Positions 8,003 to 16,193 of a stretch of DNA of 26,570 nucleotides are shown here, piece by piece. The position numbers and the translations under genes were made by a program. The stretch is from NCBI GenBank assembly GCA_934373455.1, contig CAKRON010000026.1:1-26570 (forward strand). The letters are read 5' to 3'. Position 1 is the first letter of the stretch; each line of letters opens with the position of its first letter. Source of the stretch: an uncultured Marvinbryantia sp. GTDB lineage: Bacteria; Bacillota; Clostridia; Lachnospirales; Lachnospiraceae. Under the pieces are notes generated by a model. It worked only from the letters and a program-made list of their open reading frames with translations, was not told the origin of the DNA and did not search any database.

Positions 8003-8860
8003 CTATTGCCGCACCAGATAAATCTGCTTTGCAGATCCTTCTTTTTTCAACAGGCGACAGACTTCTTTCGCCTGTTCTTCTCTTTCAAATACACCAAAAA
8101 CTGTCGGACCGCTTCCACTCATCATGGCACCCATCGCACCATGTCTGATCATGGTTTGCTTTATCTTGTCAATTACAGGATAGGCTGGTATTGTTACTGT
8201 CTCTAACACATTTCCCATTTTGGCAACTATCTGCTCCAGATCATTATCCCGGAGCGCCTGTACCTGACCGTCAATGTCAGGATGCTCTGTTATTTCATCT
8301 GCTTTTAAATTGCCATATACGAACTTTGTTGACACATGAACTTTAGGCTTTGCAATTACAAGACTACAGTGCGGCATAGCCGGAAGTGTTGTCAGTTTTT
8401 CACCAATACCTTCCGCAAGCGCAGTACCTCTCATAATACAAAATGGGACATCTGCTCCGATTTTTACACCTCGTTCCATCAACTGTTTTTTGCTTAATCC
8501 AAGATGAAACATTCTGTTCACTCCAACCATCACCGCAGCTGCATCTGAACTTCCTCCTGCCATCCCTGCGGCAACCGGAATGTACTTTTGCAGTACAATC
8601 TCCAAACCACCAGACACCTGAAATTCATCCATCAACAGCTTTGCTGCACGATACACCAGATTGTCCTCATTCACCGGAAGATAAGAAAGATTCGTAGAAA
8701 CTGTGATTCCAGGTTCTGTCCTCTGACGAAGTGTGATCTTGTCATACAAATTGATCATCTGCATAATCATTCGTACTTCATGATAACCGTCTTCTCTTTT
8801 TCTGACGACGTCCAGTCCAAGATTAATCTTAGCCCTGGCTTTTAATTTGATTTCTCTCAT
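8003..8860 (-). CDS. ispE: 4-diphosphocytidyl-2-C-methyl-D-erythritol kinase
   Basis: IspE phosphorylates CDP-methylerythritol with ATP in the MEP route to isoprenoid precursors. The 285-residue protein is a GHMP kinase: an N-terminal RAKINLGLDV motif with catalytic K11, the glycine-rich ATP loop PVAAGMAGGSSDA at 95-107, D137 in GADVPF, and the C-terminal MSGSGPTVFG motif. The ATG at 8860 follows GAGGGGA. It has its own promoter but no visible terminator separates it from the upstream SipL-like gene, so some read-through is possible. gntR lies downstream. Confidence 0.97.
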   Translation of the reverse strand: MREIKLKARAKINLGLDVVRKREDGYHEVRMIMQMINLYDKITLRQRTEPGITVSTNLSYLPVNEDNLVYRAAKLLMDEFQVSGGLEIVLQKYIPVAAGMAGGSSDAAAVMVGVNRMFHLGLSKKQLMERGVKIGADVPFCIMRGTALAEGIGEKLTTLPAMPHCSLVIAKPKVHVSTKFVYGNLKADEITEHPDIDGQVQALRDNDLEQIVAKMGNVLETVTIPAYPVIDKIKQTMIRHGAMGAMMSGSGPTVFGVFEREEQAKEVCRLLKKEGSAKQIYLVRQ

Positions 8861-8898
8861 ATGTATTCCCCTCGTACATTGTATACAGTTATGCCTTT

Positions 8899-8926
8899 AT
8901 TCTATCATTTTTTTTTCAATTGTCAA
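8899..8926 (-). promoter_or_regulatory. Sigma-A promoter of ispE-gntR
   Basis: Minus strand: TTGACA (8921-8926), 16-bp spacer containing a run of nine A, TAGAAT (8899-8904). It lies in the 79-base gap after the SipL-like gene and gives a leader of about 30 bases. Confidence 0.65.
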
Positions 8927-8939
8927 TCAATCAACAGCG

Positions 8940-10505
8940 TTAGTTTGATAAAACAGTTTTTACAATTACAATACCTAAGCCAGGTTTCAGATCACTTTCT
9001 TTGATTTCATTCAGTTCACAGATCTTTTCCGGGGTCGTATAATATTGTTTTGCGATACTCCATAAAGTATCTTCCGGCTGAACGATGTACCCTACAATGC
9101 CGGGCAGCTGCTGTAATTTCTTCAGATCCATCTCTTTTATCTCCACTTCTGTGATACATGCTTCTTTCTGTTCTTTTACCGCAAAAATTTCCAGTGACAA
9201 TGCAATCTTCGCTTCTGCTGTTTCACTGTCCAGCATTCCCGCTGCCAACTGCTCTATCTGCCCCTGCACACTGACATGACACCCGGCATCCAGTCCCGGA
9301 ATACTCACTGTCTGTTGAAACGGTACCGCATCTTCCAAAACTGCATATGGCACTTTATCATCTGATGAAACATATAATACAGATACTATGACAGCTCCTT
9401 CAATTACCAGTTCCTGCTCAGCAATATTGACATCATCTATATTGATTTCCCCGACACTGCTGCAAAGCTGGAGCATTCGAGGCTGATTGGTCTGAAGATG
9501 CAGTTTTCCACTGTTCTTAGTACGAACTGTATTTTTTGTTATAAGGCTTTCATAGACCCGTTCTTCCCGTATTGGCTGAAGCTCTTTTACAGGTGAATAC
9601 ACATCTTTCAAAATATCTGCCTGTTCTTCCTCATAAATTCTGATATTCAGGTTCAATGTTGTTTCCACTGACAACTGTCTTTTTTCCCCGTCATAATCAT
9701 TTTCGATTTCTATATCTGCCTGTTCCGTTTGCATCTGTATTCTAATCACATCATCTGCCTGCACCTGTGAATCTTCCAGGCTTCCCTGAAAAGGAACTGC
9801 TGATTCCATCCATTGAATATCTGATGTTTCCTCTTCACTTTCATATAAAATAAAAATCAGCAGTTCTCCCTTGATCTCGATTTTTCCATCTATTGGTTTG
9901 TATTCAATTCCCCTCAGTTGCACATGATTCCAGATCAGGTTCCGAATCGTTGGTTTGCTGGATGGAAGCGATACACTTTCCTTTATTCGAAAAACATCCT
10001 TTTTCTGATGCTTCAACTCAAGCAATTCCAGTTCCATTCTCTGAGTACTCACATCGGATATCCCATGCATTTCCACTACAGCCTGTATTTCCCTGCTCTC
10101 TTCCATACTGAAATGAAAACTGATTAGACTGTGAATACTGACTTTTCTGGAATTAATTAACGAAACAGTAATATCCTCCAGTTTCCATTGAATCTGTGTA
10201 TTGTCTCTGGATGCCTGCTCCGGTAAAACCTGATTTTCCTGAAAAGAAATTGTGGATTCCAGACGATGTATGCCATGTCCGGAAGTATCATCGATATAAA
10301 GAATACATACCTGCAGTTCCCCCACAAGGAGCGCCCGCCCATCATCAATCTGTACTTCCTTCATCTTCACTGCTGCTTTTTTCCATATAATCCTGCCAGC
10401 ATCCGGTAAACTGTCCGGTACAATGCAGTCTTCTTCCAACGCAATCTGATCTGTGACCTTTCCTGTCTCAGAAAACATTCTGATATTCTTTTTTAATAAC
10501 TCCAT
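8940..10505 (-). CDS. sipL: SPOCS (DUF3794)/LysM spore coat morphogenetic protein, SipL-like
   Basis: A 521-residue protein with the architecture of Clostridioides SipL, the partner of SpoIVA in anchoring the spore coat: several DUF3794/SPOCS segments followed by one C-terminal LysM domain (about residues 471-518, with EDTLWSIAKQYYTTPEKICELN). SPOCS-type motifs recur (for example around residues 5-140, 170-300 and 320-450), each built of beta-strands. There is no signal peptide, consistent with action in the mother cell. The ATG at 10505 is preceded by GGGAGGAAG. It follows the lipoprotein gene by 17 bases, so the two form an operon with a possible sigma-E promoter. The gene symbol is assigned by architecture, not by alignment. 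Confidence 0.85.
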   Translation of the reverse strand: MELLKKNIRMFSETGKVTDQIALEEDCIVPDSLPDAGRIIWKKAAVKMKEVQIDDGRALLVGELQVCILYIDDTSGHGIHRLESTISFQENQVLPEQASRDNTQIQWKLEDITVSLINSRKVSIHSLISFHFSMEESREIQAVVEMHGISDVSTQRMELELLELKHQKKDVFRIKESVSLPSSKPTIRNLIWNHVQLRGIEYKPIDGKIEIKGELLIFILYESEEETSDIQWMESAVPFQGSLEDSQVQADDVIRIQMQTEQADIEIENDYDGEKRQLSVETTLNLNIRIYEEEQADILKDVYSPVKELQPIREERVYESLITKNTVRTKNSGKLHLQTNQPRMLQLCSSVGEINIDDVNIAEQELVIEGAVIVSVLYVSSDDKVPYAVLEDAVPFQQTVSIPGLDAGCHVSVQGQIEQLAAGMLDSETAEAKIALSLEIFAVKEQKEACITEVEIKEMDLKKLQQLPGIVGYIVQPEDTLWSIAKQYYTTPEKICELNEIKESDLKPGLGIVIVKTVLSN

Positions 10506-10522
10506 CTGCTTCCTCCCTGACT

Positions 10523-10939
10523 TTATTCAAATATAATATTTTGCCCTTCTGCTTCTGTTTTTACTACGATATATGGAAATGTGGGTTCTTCCGCCATTGT
10601 CTCACCGGCTGGCGGACCCAGAAGCTCAAAACGCACATGTATTCCATCTTCTGCCAGATAGCAATATTTCTGTGTTATGCTGTATCCACCACTCTTCTGC
10701 TCGCCAAATCCCCTGGCAATATACAGCTCACCGTCTTTTTCATAACTGAGTTTCATCTCTTTTGTCTTGTTTTCTTCAATCACTTCTGCCAGTGGCTGTG
10801 GAATTTCATCTTCATCCAACACACTACATTCCAGATCCCGGATTTTCCCTTCCGGTTCACGCTGCAGACTGCATCCAGGCAGCAGCCACACCATCAGTAT
10901 GATGAACATCCACACTCCATATGTTTTGATTCTGGTCAT
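10523..10939 (-). CDS. Small lipoprotein with PrcB_C-like domain
   Basis: A 138-residue predicted lipoprotein. Residues 5-20 are a hydrophobic signal segment ending in a lipobox LPGC with C23 as the lipidation site; proline at -2 is unusual but tolerated. The mature part has YIARGFGEQKSGGYSI, which resembles the PrcB C-terminal domain (GxxxTGGY type) found in small secreted proteins. The function is unknown. The frame can be extended to a GTG at 10951, but the GAGGTG nine bases before the ATG at 10939 favours the shorter form. It sits 17 bases upstream of the sipL-like gene and probably shares its transcript, which suggests expression during sporulation. Confidence 0.8.
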   Translation of the reverse strand: MTRIKTYGVWMFIILMVWLLPGCSLQREPEGKIRDLECSVLDEDEIPQPLAEVIEENKTKEMKLSYEKDGELYIARGFGEQKSGGYSITQKYCYLAEDGIHVRFELLGPPAGETMAEEPTFPYIVVKTEAEGQNIIFE

Positions 10940-10966
10940 TCTGATTCTCACCTCTTCTTTTTATTA

Positions 10967-10995
10967 TTTTTATGAAGGAAGTATCCAGAATATCA
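10967..10995 (-). promoter_or_regulatory. Candidate sigma-E promoter of the lipoprotein-sipL operon
   Basis: Minus strand: TGATATT (10989-10995), 14-bp spacer, CATAAAAA (10967-10974). Compared with the Bacillus sigma-E consensus KMATATT-N14-CATACAHT, six of seven -35 and six of eight -10 positions agree, with the correct spacing. This is a sequence match only. Confidence 0.4.
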
Positions 10996-11007
10996 CTCTG
11001 TTTTCCA

Positions 11008-11036
11008 TTGCAAGATCTTTGTATTTTCGGTATACT
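11008..11036 (+). promoter_or_regulatory. Candidate sigma-A promoter of the plsC-type gene
   Basis: TTGCAA (11008-11013), 17-bp spacer, TATACT (11031-11036), 44 bases upstream of the ATG. It lies in the divergent region shared with the lipoprotein operon. Confidence 0.55.
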
Positions 11037-11079
11037 GGTACAGAAACTATCTATATTTTTTTTCAGAAAGGATACCATC

Positions 11080-11802
11080 ATGATACGATTAATAATTGTC
11101 GCACTGACAATTGTGCTGTTTTTAATTCTTTCCATTCCGGTTCTGATCATCGAATGGATTATCGGAAAGTTCAATCCACGTGCGCGGGATATTTCTTCTC
11201 TCCGCATTGTTCAAGGAGTATTCAAACTGATCTTCTGGGAGACAGGGTCACATCTGACTGTCATCGGAGAAGACAATATTCCAAAAGGGGAGACGGTATT
11301 ATATGTGGGAAACCACAGAAGTTATTTTGATATCGTTGTAACTTACAGTCGCTGCCCGGATCTGACCGGTTTTGTTTCAAAAGACAATCTGAAAAATATT
11401 CCTCTTCTGTCCATCTGGATGAGACGTCTTTACTGTCTCTTCCTGAACCGTACCGATATCCGTCAGGGATTGAACACCATTCTGACCGGTATTGAACAGA
11501 TGAAATCCGGTATTTCCATGTGTATCTATCCGGAAGGTACCAGAAACCACGAAGAAGAACTTCTTCCTTTCAAAGAAGGAAGCCTGAAAATGGCAGAAAA
11601 AACCGGCTGCGCCATCATTCCAATGGCCATTTGTCACAGCGATGACATTTTAGAAAAACATATGCCATGGATTCGTCCGGCTAATGTGACTCTGGAATAT
11701 GGCAAACCGATTTATCCGAAAGCATTATCAAAAGAAGAACGAAAATTTCTGGGAGCTTATACCCGAGATGTGATTACAGAAATGTATCAAAAAAACCATT
11801 AG
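11080..11802 (+). CDS. plsC: 1-acyl-sn-glycerol-3-phosphate acyltransferase (PlsC family)
   Basis: A 240-residue membrane-associated acyltransferase that adds the second acyl chain to lysophosphatidic acid in phospholipid synthesis. Residues 1-28 are a hydrophobic membrane anchor. The catalytic NHRSYFD motif (HX4D; H79, D84) and the YPEGTR motif (P151-R155) are both present, as is a FKEGSLKMA segment. The frame can be extended 36 codons upstream to 10972, but that would start before the promoter; AGAAAGGA before the ATG at 11080 supports the start used. The gene is alone on the plus strand and ends before a large palindromic terminator. Other lyso-lipid substrates are possible within the family. 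Confidence 0.92.
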   Translation: MIRLIIVALTIVLFLILSIPVLIIEWIIGKFNPRARDISSLRIVQGVFKLIFWETGSHLTVIGEDNIPKGETVLYVGNHRSYFDIVVTYSRCPDLTGFVSKDNLKNIPLLSIWMRRLYCLFLNRTDIRQGLNTILTGIEQMKSGISMCIYPEGTRNHEEELLPFKEGSLKMAEKTGCAIIPMAICHSDDILEKHMPWIRPANVTLEYGKPIYPKALSKEERKFLGAYTRDVITEMYQKNH

Positions 11803-11833
11803 TGACGGTGTTTTTTGGCTCTCGCAGATACAC

Positions 11834-11877
11834 GAACAGGGAGTGGGAAAGAATGCATTCTTTCCCACTCCCTGTTC
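11834..11877. terminator. 44-bp perfect palindrome between convergent plsC and DUF1002 genes
   Basis: Bases 11834-11855 and 11856-11877 are exact inverse complements, 22 bp per arm with no unpaired centre (the RNA loop would open around ATGCAT). It is followed on the plus strand by ATTTTGTT, so it terminates plsC; the minus-strand side lacks a T run. The core GGGAGTG...CACTCCC resembles the terminator at 7252-7276. Confidence 0.8.
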
Positions 11878-11891
11878 ATTTTGTTCCCTGT

Positions 11892-13643
11892 CTAGAAGCT
11901 TCCTGTCTCTTCCTGGAAATCTGCAAATTCGTCTGAAGAATCGCCCTCATCATACTCATCATACTGTTCTTCACTGTATTCTTCCGGTGATGCTTCATCC
12001 AATGTTTCTTCAGATTCCAGATCTGGCTGTTCCACACCAAATCCGGCTTCCAGAATCGTCATTACACTATGATATACGATCACTGCATCATTATTTTCCA
12101 GCTGAGAATCTTCCAGAATCTTTTCAGAATCTTTCAGAACCAGTCTTCTTACATACTTATCCATCTGTACCAGATCAGCATCTTCGTAGTTCTTATCTTC
12201 TGCCAGATCTTTTGTCTCTTCTACAATATTCTGTGAAATATTAACATCTGCGGCTTCTTCCTGTGCCACTTTATCAGCACCCTCTGCCAGTACTTTCAGA
12301 AGATATTTTTCAACTGCTTCCGGAAGCTTCTTAGAAGCTTCTTCTGTCAGATATACAACCGTTCCATCTTCTCCAACTACCTGTTTTTCTGCAAATGCTT
12401 CATCCAGATTTGCTTTTACTTCATCATAAGTCTCTTTATCTTCCTGATCCAGATCTTCCTCAGTCAGAGCATTTTCTGTCTCAGCAACTGTTTCGGAAGC
12501 CATTTCAGAAGCCGTTTCAGAAGCAGCTTCTGTCACATTTTCTGTATCTTCACTCTGAGCTTCTGTTGTAATTGTACCATCTCCTGTAGCTTCCGGAATA
12601 CCTGTTCCGTTATCACTCTCTGTTTCTGCTTCTGTCTGTTCCAGTACAGTCTGAGTTGTGGTAGATTCTGATGCATTGGTACCATTTGGATCCAGTGCGG
12701 AAATGTCTGTATTATCCAGAATATTTTCCGTCTGTTCCTGTGTTTCTTCAATGGTGATATCCCCATTATCCTGAGATTCTTCTGTCTCCTGTGCCTGTTC
12801 TTCCGCAGCTGCTTCTGCTTCCTGAGCCTTTTTCTCAGCTTCTGCCTGTTCTTCTTCTGAAGCACCTGCATCTCCTGCTACATTCGCCTGTACACGTTCC
12901 AGTGTAGCCTTCAGCTGTGTAATATCATATTCCTGCTCCGCAATCTTCTGCATCAGAGATGCAATTTCCTCGCTCTGATCCTCTGAAATCGTTACATCAT
13001 AATTATTTGATACATTATTTACAATGTTCGTAATTTCATTGATATCTGTGATATTATTTTCAATTACCTGGATCTTAGTTTCATTGATGACAGCCGTTGC
13101 CTTACTCTGACCAACTTCATCTGCAAGATTACCGGTCGTTACCAGTTCTTCATTTGCCAGTTCCTTTTTATTGTTGTCCAGTTTCACATCACTGGCAGTC
13201 TCATATGCCATAATAACACCTGTCAGAGCGCCTGTTCCTGATACTTCAAATGGAGATGCTGCTACTACCTGACAATTTGTAACACCTGATGTAGATAAGG
13301 TAGAGGCGATCATATTACATGTTACCCAGCTTAAGTTTGCTGTCTTTACCTGAATGCCGCCCTTATTCGTCGGTGCCACCAGCGCACAGCTAAATGTCTT
13401 TGTTCCGATCTGTTCCAGCGGTACGTAAGATCCGAGATGTTCTCTCTCATCATTGTTGTTGATATAAATAATATCTACGGAATCTGCACTTACACCAAAA
13501 TACTTTAACATTGTATTCTGCTGATCCTGTGTCAGATCTGCCCCGAGAGTCACCACTCTGCGGCTGTCTGCCATTGCCGGCACTGCACAGCCTAATGTCA
13601 GTGCCAGTCCAAGTACAATACTGCTCAGTATTCTTTTCTTCAT
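11892..13643 (-). CDS. Exported DUF1002 protein with long acidic C-terminal extension
   Basis: A 583-residue secreted protein. Residues 1-25 are a signal peptide ending AMA. The DUF1002 (YpuA-like) domain covers about 26-255, with the VTLGADLTQDQ start and a coiled-coil end (about 225-252). Residues 256-395 are a low-complexity E/A/T/S/Q linker with repeated ASET/ASEM units. A second helical, acidic region (396-535) follows, then a D/E/Y-rich tail to the end. B. subtilis YpuA is about half this size and lacks the extension. GGAGG precedes the ATG at 13643. It starts 13 bases after murF, so it is probably transcribed with ddl and murF, suggesting a cell-envelope role. The molecular function of DUF1002 is not established. 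Confidence 0.87.
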   Translation of the reverse strand: MKKRILSSIVLGLALTLGCAVPAMADSRRVVTLGADLTQDQQNTMLKYFGVSADSVDIIYINNNDEREHLGSYVPLEQIGTKTFSCALVAPTNKGGIQVKTANLSWVTCNMIASTLSTSGVTNCQVVAASPFEVSGTGALTGVIMAYETASDVKLDNNKKELANEELVTTGNLADEVGQSKATAVINETKIQVIENNITDINEITNIVNNVSNNYDVTISEDQSEEIASLMQKIAEQEYDITQLKATLERVQANVAGDAGASEEEQAEAEKKAQEAEAAAEEQAQETEESQDNGDITIEETQEQTENILDNTDISALDPNGTNASESTTTQTVLEQTEAETESDNGTGIPEATGDGTITTEAQSEDTENVTEAASETASEMASETVAETENALTEEDLDQEDKETYDEVKANLDEAFAEKQVVGEDGTVVYLTEEASKKLPEAVEKYLLKVLAEGADKVAQEEAADVNISQNIVEETKDLAEDKNYEDADLVQMDKYVRRLVLKDSEKILEDSQLENNDAVIVYHSVMTILEAGFGVEQPDLESEETLDEASPEEYSEEQYDEYDEGDSSDEFADFQEETGSF

Positions 13644-13656
13644 GTTCTTGTCCTCC

Positions 13657-15033
13657 TTAATTTTCTTTATTTGTCAGCGCTTCGACAATTTTTTCGAAGT
13701 GCATAAAATGAGATGCCTTTACCAATATGGTATCTCCTTTTTTAAGGTATCCCGGAAGAAGCTCTAACCCTTCTTCCAGCATATCTTTCTGTAATACTTC
13801 CAGCTGCGGATTTTCTTCTTTTGCCGCTTTTGCCATATATGCAGATAAGGATCCGATGCAGATCAGAAGCTGAATATCCTGCTGTGCGGCAGCTCTTCCT
13901 ACTTCCTCATGAAGCTGCTTTTCATTCTCTCCCAGTTCTCCCATATCTCCCAGAACTGCCACTTTCCGGCCAAGCGCATCATGAAGCACCTTTAAGGATG
14001 CTTTCATGGATACCGGATTGGCATTATAACAGTCATCCACTACGGTATAATCCTCTGTCTCAATGATATGGAATCTTCCGCTTAAGGACTCCAGCTTTTC
14101 AATGCCTCTTTTGATCTCTTCCGTTGTCATTCCCATGGTAAGCCCGACAGCTGTTCCAGCCAGTGCATTGTATACCATATGATAGCCCGGAATCGGAATT
14201 GTCACATCAAAATCGCCCTTATCCGTGCAGATTTTACAGGCAATCCCTTTCAATCCCAGACTGCGAATCTGTTCTGCATGAATCTTTCGATCACTGTCAA
14301 TTCCAAAGAATATCGGCTGAATGCCTTTTATCTCGCCAATAGATGTCAGTTTATCGTCATCACCGTTGAGTATGATACTTCCGTCTGCGTTAATAAAATC
14401 AAAAATCTCTGATTTTGCTCTTAATATGCCATCACGGTCTCCCAAAAACTCCAGATGACACTGTCCAATATTGGTCATCACACATATATCCGGTCTTGCA
14501 ATTTTGCTCAGACGATGCATCTCTCCAAAATTGCTGATTCCCATTTCAAGAACAGCTATCTCGTCCTCATCTCTTAAACGAAATACCGTGAGAGGAAGAC
14601 CAAGTTCATTATTAAAATTTCCCAGGGTCTTTAAAACTCTGTATTTCTCAGACAGTACCGAAGCAATCATCTCTTTGGTACTGGTCTTTCCAACGCTTCC
14701 AGTAATTCCTACTACTTTTATATCTAATTGTTTTCTGTAAAATTCTGCAATATCTTTAATCGCCTGCAATGAGGATTCTACCTGTATGTATGCACCTTTT
14801 GCGTCTTCCGGAGCCTGTTCACAGATCACGCACAGCGCTCCCTGTTCAAATACCGCCGGGATAAATCTGTGCGCATCTACTCTTTCACCTTTGATTGCTA
14901 CAAACAGACTGTCCTTTCCGGCTTTCCTGCTGTCTGTGGTTATATCTGCAATTGTCTTATCTTTTGCCTCGACACTGCCATGATACATGCCACCACATGC
15001 TGCTGCGATATTGCCAAGTGTCATATTCTTCAT
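13657..15033 (-). CDS. murF: UDP-N-acetylmuramoyl-tripeptide--D-alanyl-D-alanine ligase
   Basis: MurF adds the D-Ala-D-Ala dipeptide to UDP-MurNAc-tripeptide with ATP, the last cytosolic step of the peptidoglycan stem. The 458-residue protein shows the three Mur ligase domains: an N-terminal UDP-binding part with TDSRKAGKDSLFVAIKGE, the ATP-binding P-loop GITGSVGKTS (109-118), and a C-terminal domain with DDCYNANPVSM and a terminal HFMHFE segment. AGGAG precedes the ATG at 15033. It follows ddl by 16 bases; Ddl makes the dipeptide that MurF uses, so the pair is functionally coherent. The DUF1002 gene follows directly. Confidence 0.97.
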   Translation of the reverse strand: MKNMTLGNIAAACGGMYHGSVEAKDKTIADITTDSRKAGKDSLFVAIKGERVDAHRFIPAVFEQGALCVICEQAPEDAKGAYIQVESSLQAIKDIAEFYRKQLDIKVVGITGSVGKTSTKEMIASVLSEKYRVLKTLGNFNNELGLPLTVFRLRDEDEIAVLEMGISNFGEMHRLSKIARPDICVMTNIGQCHLEFLGDRDGILRAKSEIFDFINADGSIILNGDDDKLTSIGEIKGIQPIFFGIDSDRKIHAEQIRSLGLKGIACKICTDKGDFDVTIPIPGYHMVYNALAGTAVGLTMGMTTEEIKRGIEKLESLSGRFHIIETEDYTVVDDCYNANPVSMKASLKVLHDALGRKVAVLGDMGELGENEKQLHEEVGRAAAQQDIQLLICIGSLSAYMAKAAKEENPQLEVLQKDMLEEGLELLPGYLKKGDTILVKASHFMHFEKIVEALTNKEN

Positions 15034-15049
15034 TGGAGTATTCTCCTGT

Positions 15050-16081
15050 CTATTTTTTATTTATAGATACTGTAACCAGCTTATCACAAAGATCTTCAAA
15101 AGACATTCCCAAAGCTGCTGCTTCCTGCGGAAGGAGACTGGTTGGTGTCATGCCCGGCAGTGTGTTGGCTTCCAGACAATACATATTATGTGATTCATCC
15201 ATCATAAAGTCCAGTCTTGCATAATTCTCCAGACGCAGCACCTGGTATCCCATCTCTGCAATTCTCTGCATCTTCTTCGTCAGTTCTTCTGACAACTCTG
15301 CCGGACAGGTCTCAATTGTACTTCCTGCCTGGTACTTATTCTTATAATCATAAAATCCAACCAGCGGTGCAATCTCAATCACCGGATATGCTTTTCCTTC
15401 TACTACACCTACTGAGAATTCTCTTCCTTTTACATATTCTTCAATTACCAGCTTCTCTTCATAAGAGAATCCGTCTTGCAGCGCCTGTGTAAATTCTTCT
15501 TCTGTATTTACGATATACACGCCTACGCTGGAGCCACCACATGCAGTCTTCACTACACATGGGAACCTGAATCCAAGCTTTGCCGCGCTCTTCATTTCTT
15601 CACTTCTATGAAGAATGATTCCCTTCGGAGTCGGTACTCCATTTTCCATAAACAGCTGCTTGGTAATGCTCTTATCCATCGCCAATGCGCTTCCCAGATA
15701 TCCGCTTCCGGTATAAGAAATACCCATCAGATCAAATGTAGCCTGCACACGCCCGTCTTCTCCGCATGCTCCATGAAGTGCCAGAAATACCACATCTGCC
15801 GCATCACAGATTTCTAAAACATGCGGTCCGAAAAAGGACTTTCTTTCCTCCTGTATTCTGGTTATCTGATCATTAAAACTGCTCATATATGCGACCTCTT
15901 TATCCAAATCAAAAGGGTCTGTAAAAATTGTATCCGCATTCGCATCTTCTTTTCCGCAAAATACATCAATCAAAATTGCCTGATGTCCTTTTTTTCTTAA
16001 TGCTTCACAGACTTTGCTTCCGGATACAATGGAAATTTCTCTTTCGGTGCTGGTCCCTCCTGCCAGAACTGCTATTTTCAT
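15050..16081 (-). CDS. ddl: D-alanine--D-alanine ligase
   Basis: Ddl joins two D-alanines with ATP for cell-wall precursor synthesis. The 343-residue ATP-grasp enzyme has E14 (GTSTEREIS), H103 (LHGACGEDG), the KTACGGSSVGV loop (178-188), the omega-loop segment with Y250 (KYQAGST), and the metal residues D291, E304 and N306 (YCLEANTLPG). The tyrosine in the omega loop is the pattern of true D-Ala-D-Ala ligases; D-Ala-D-Lac ligases of the Van type differ there. The ATG at 16081 follows AGAGG. It is the first gene of the ddl-murF-DUF1002 unit. Confidence 0.97.
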   Translation of the reverse strand: MKIAVLAGGTSTEREISIVSGSKVCEALRKKGHQAILIDVFCGKEDANADTIFTDPFDLDKEVAYMSSFNDQITRIQEERKSFFGPHVLEICDAADVVFLALHGACGEDGRVQATFDLMGISYTGSGYLGSALAMDKSITKQLFMENGVPTPKGIILHRSEEMKSAAKLGFRFPCVVKTACGGSSVGVYIVNTEEEFTQALQDGFSYEEKLVIEEYVKGREFSVGVVEGKAYPVIEIAPLVGFYDYKNKYQAGSTIETCPAELSEELTKKMQRIAEMGYQVLRLENYARLDFMMDESHNMYCLEANTLPGMTPTSLLPQEAAALGMSFEDLCDKLVTVSINKK

Positions 16082-16122
16082 ATTGTCAAATACCTCTTTC
16101 TCTTATCATTATCTCACATCTG

Positions 16123-16128
16123 AGTATA
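16123..16128 (-). promoter_or_regulatory. Possible -10 box of the ddl operon
   Basis: Minus strand TATACT, directly after the U-tail of the aminotransferase terminator and about 42 bases before the ddl ATG. At 17-bp spacing the -35 would be TTGTGT inside the terminator loop and arm, a poor match. Confidence 0.25.
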
Positions 16129-16131
16129 CCG

Positions 16132-16169
16132 AAAAGGAAGTAATAACACAAGAGTATTATTACTTCCTT
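16132..16169 (-). terminator. Terminator of the aminotransferase gene
   Basis: Perfect 13-bp arms (16157-16169 and 16134-16146) around a 10-base loop, ending on the minus strand in TTTT. It starts 25 bases after the stop codon of the aminotransferase gene and separates it from ddl. Confidence 0.7.
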
Positions 16170-16193
16170 CACCTTAAGTTTTTATTACGTTTT

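Noticed and set aside
10972..11079. N-terminal extension of the acyltransferase frame
   Set aside because: It lies upstream of or within the predicted promoter and has no ribosome binding site next to its ATG; the start at 11080 is well supported.
12533..12871. Minus-strand K/Q/R-rich 112-codon frame
   Set aside because: It is a frame-shifted shadow of the E/A/Q-rich linker of the DUF1002 protein.
15050..16081. Van-type D-Ala-D-Lac ligase
   Set aside because: The omega-loop tyrosine (Y250) and pairing with murF, without vanH/vanX-like genes, indicate the housekeeping ligase.
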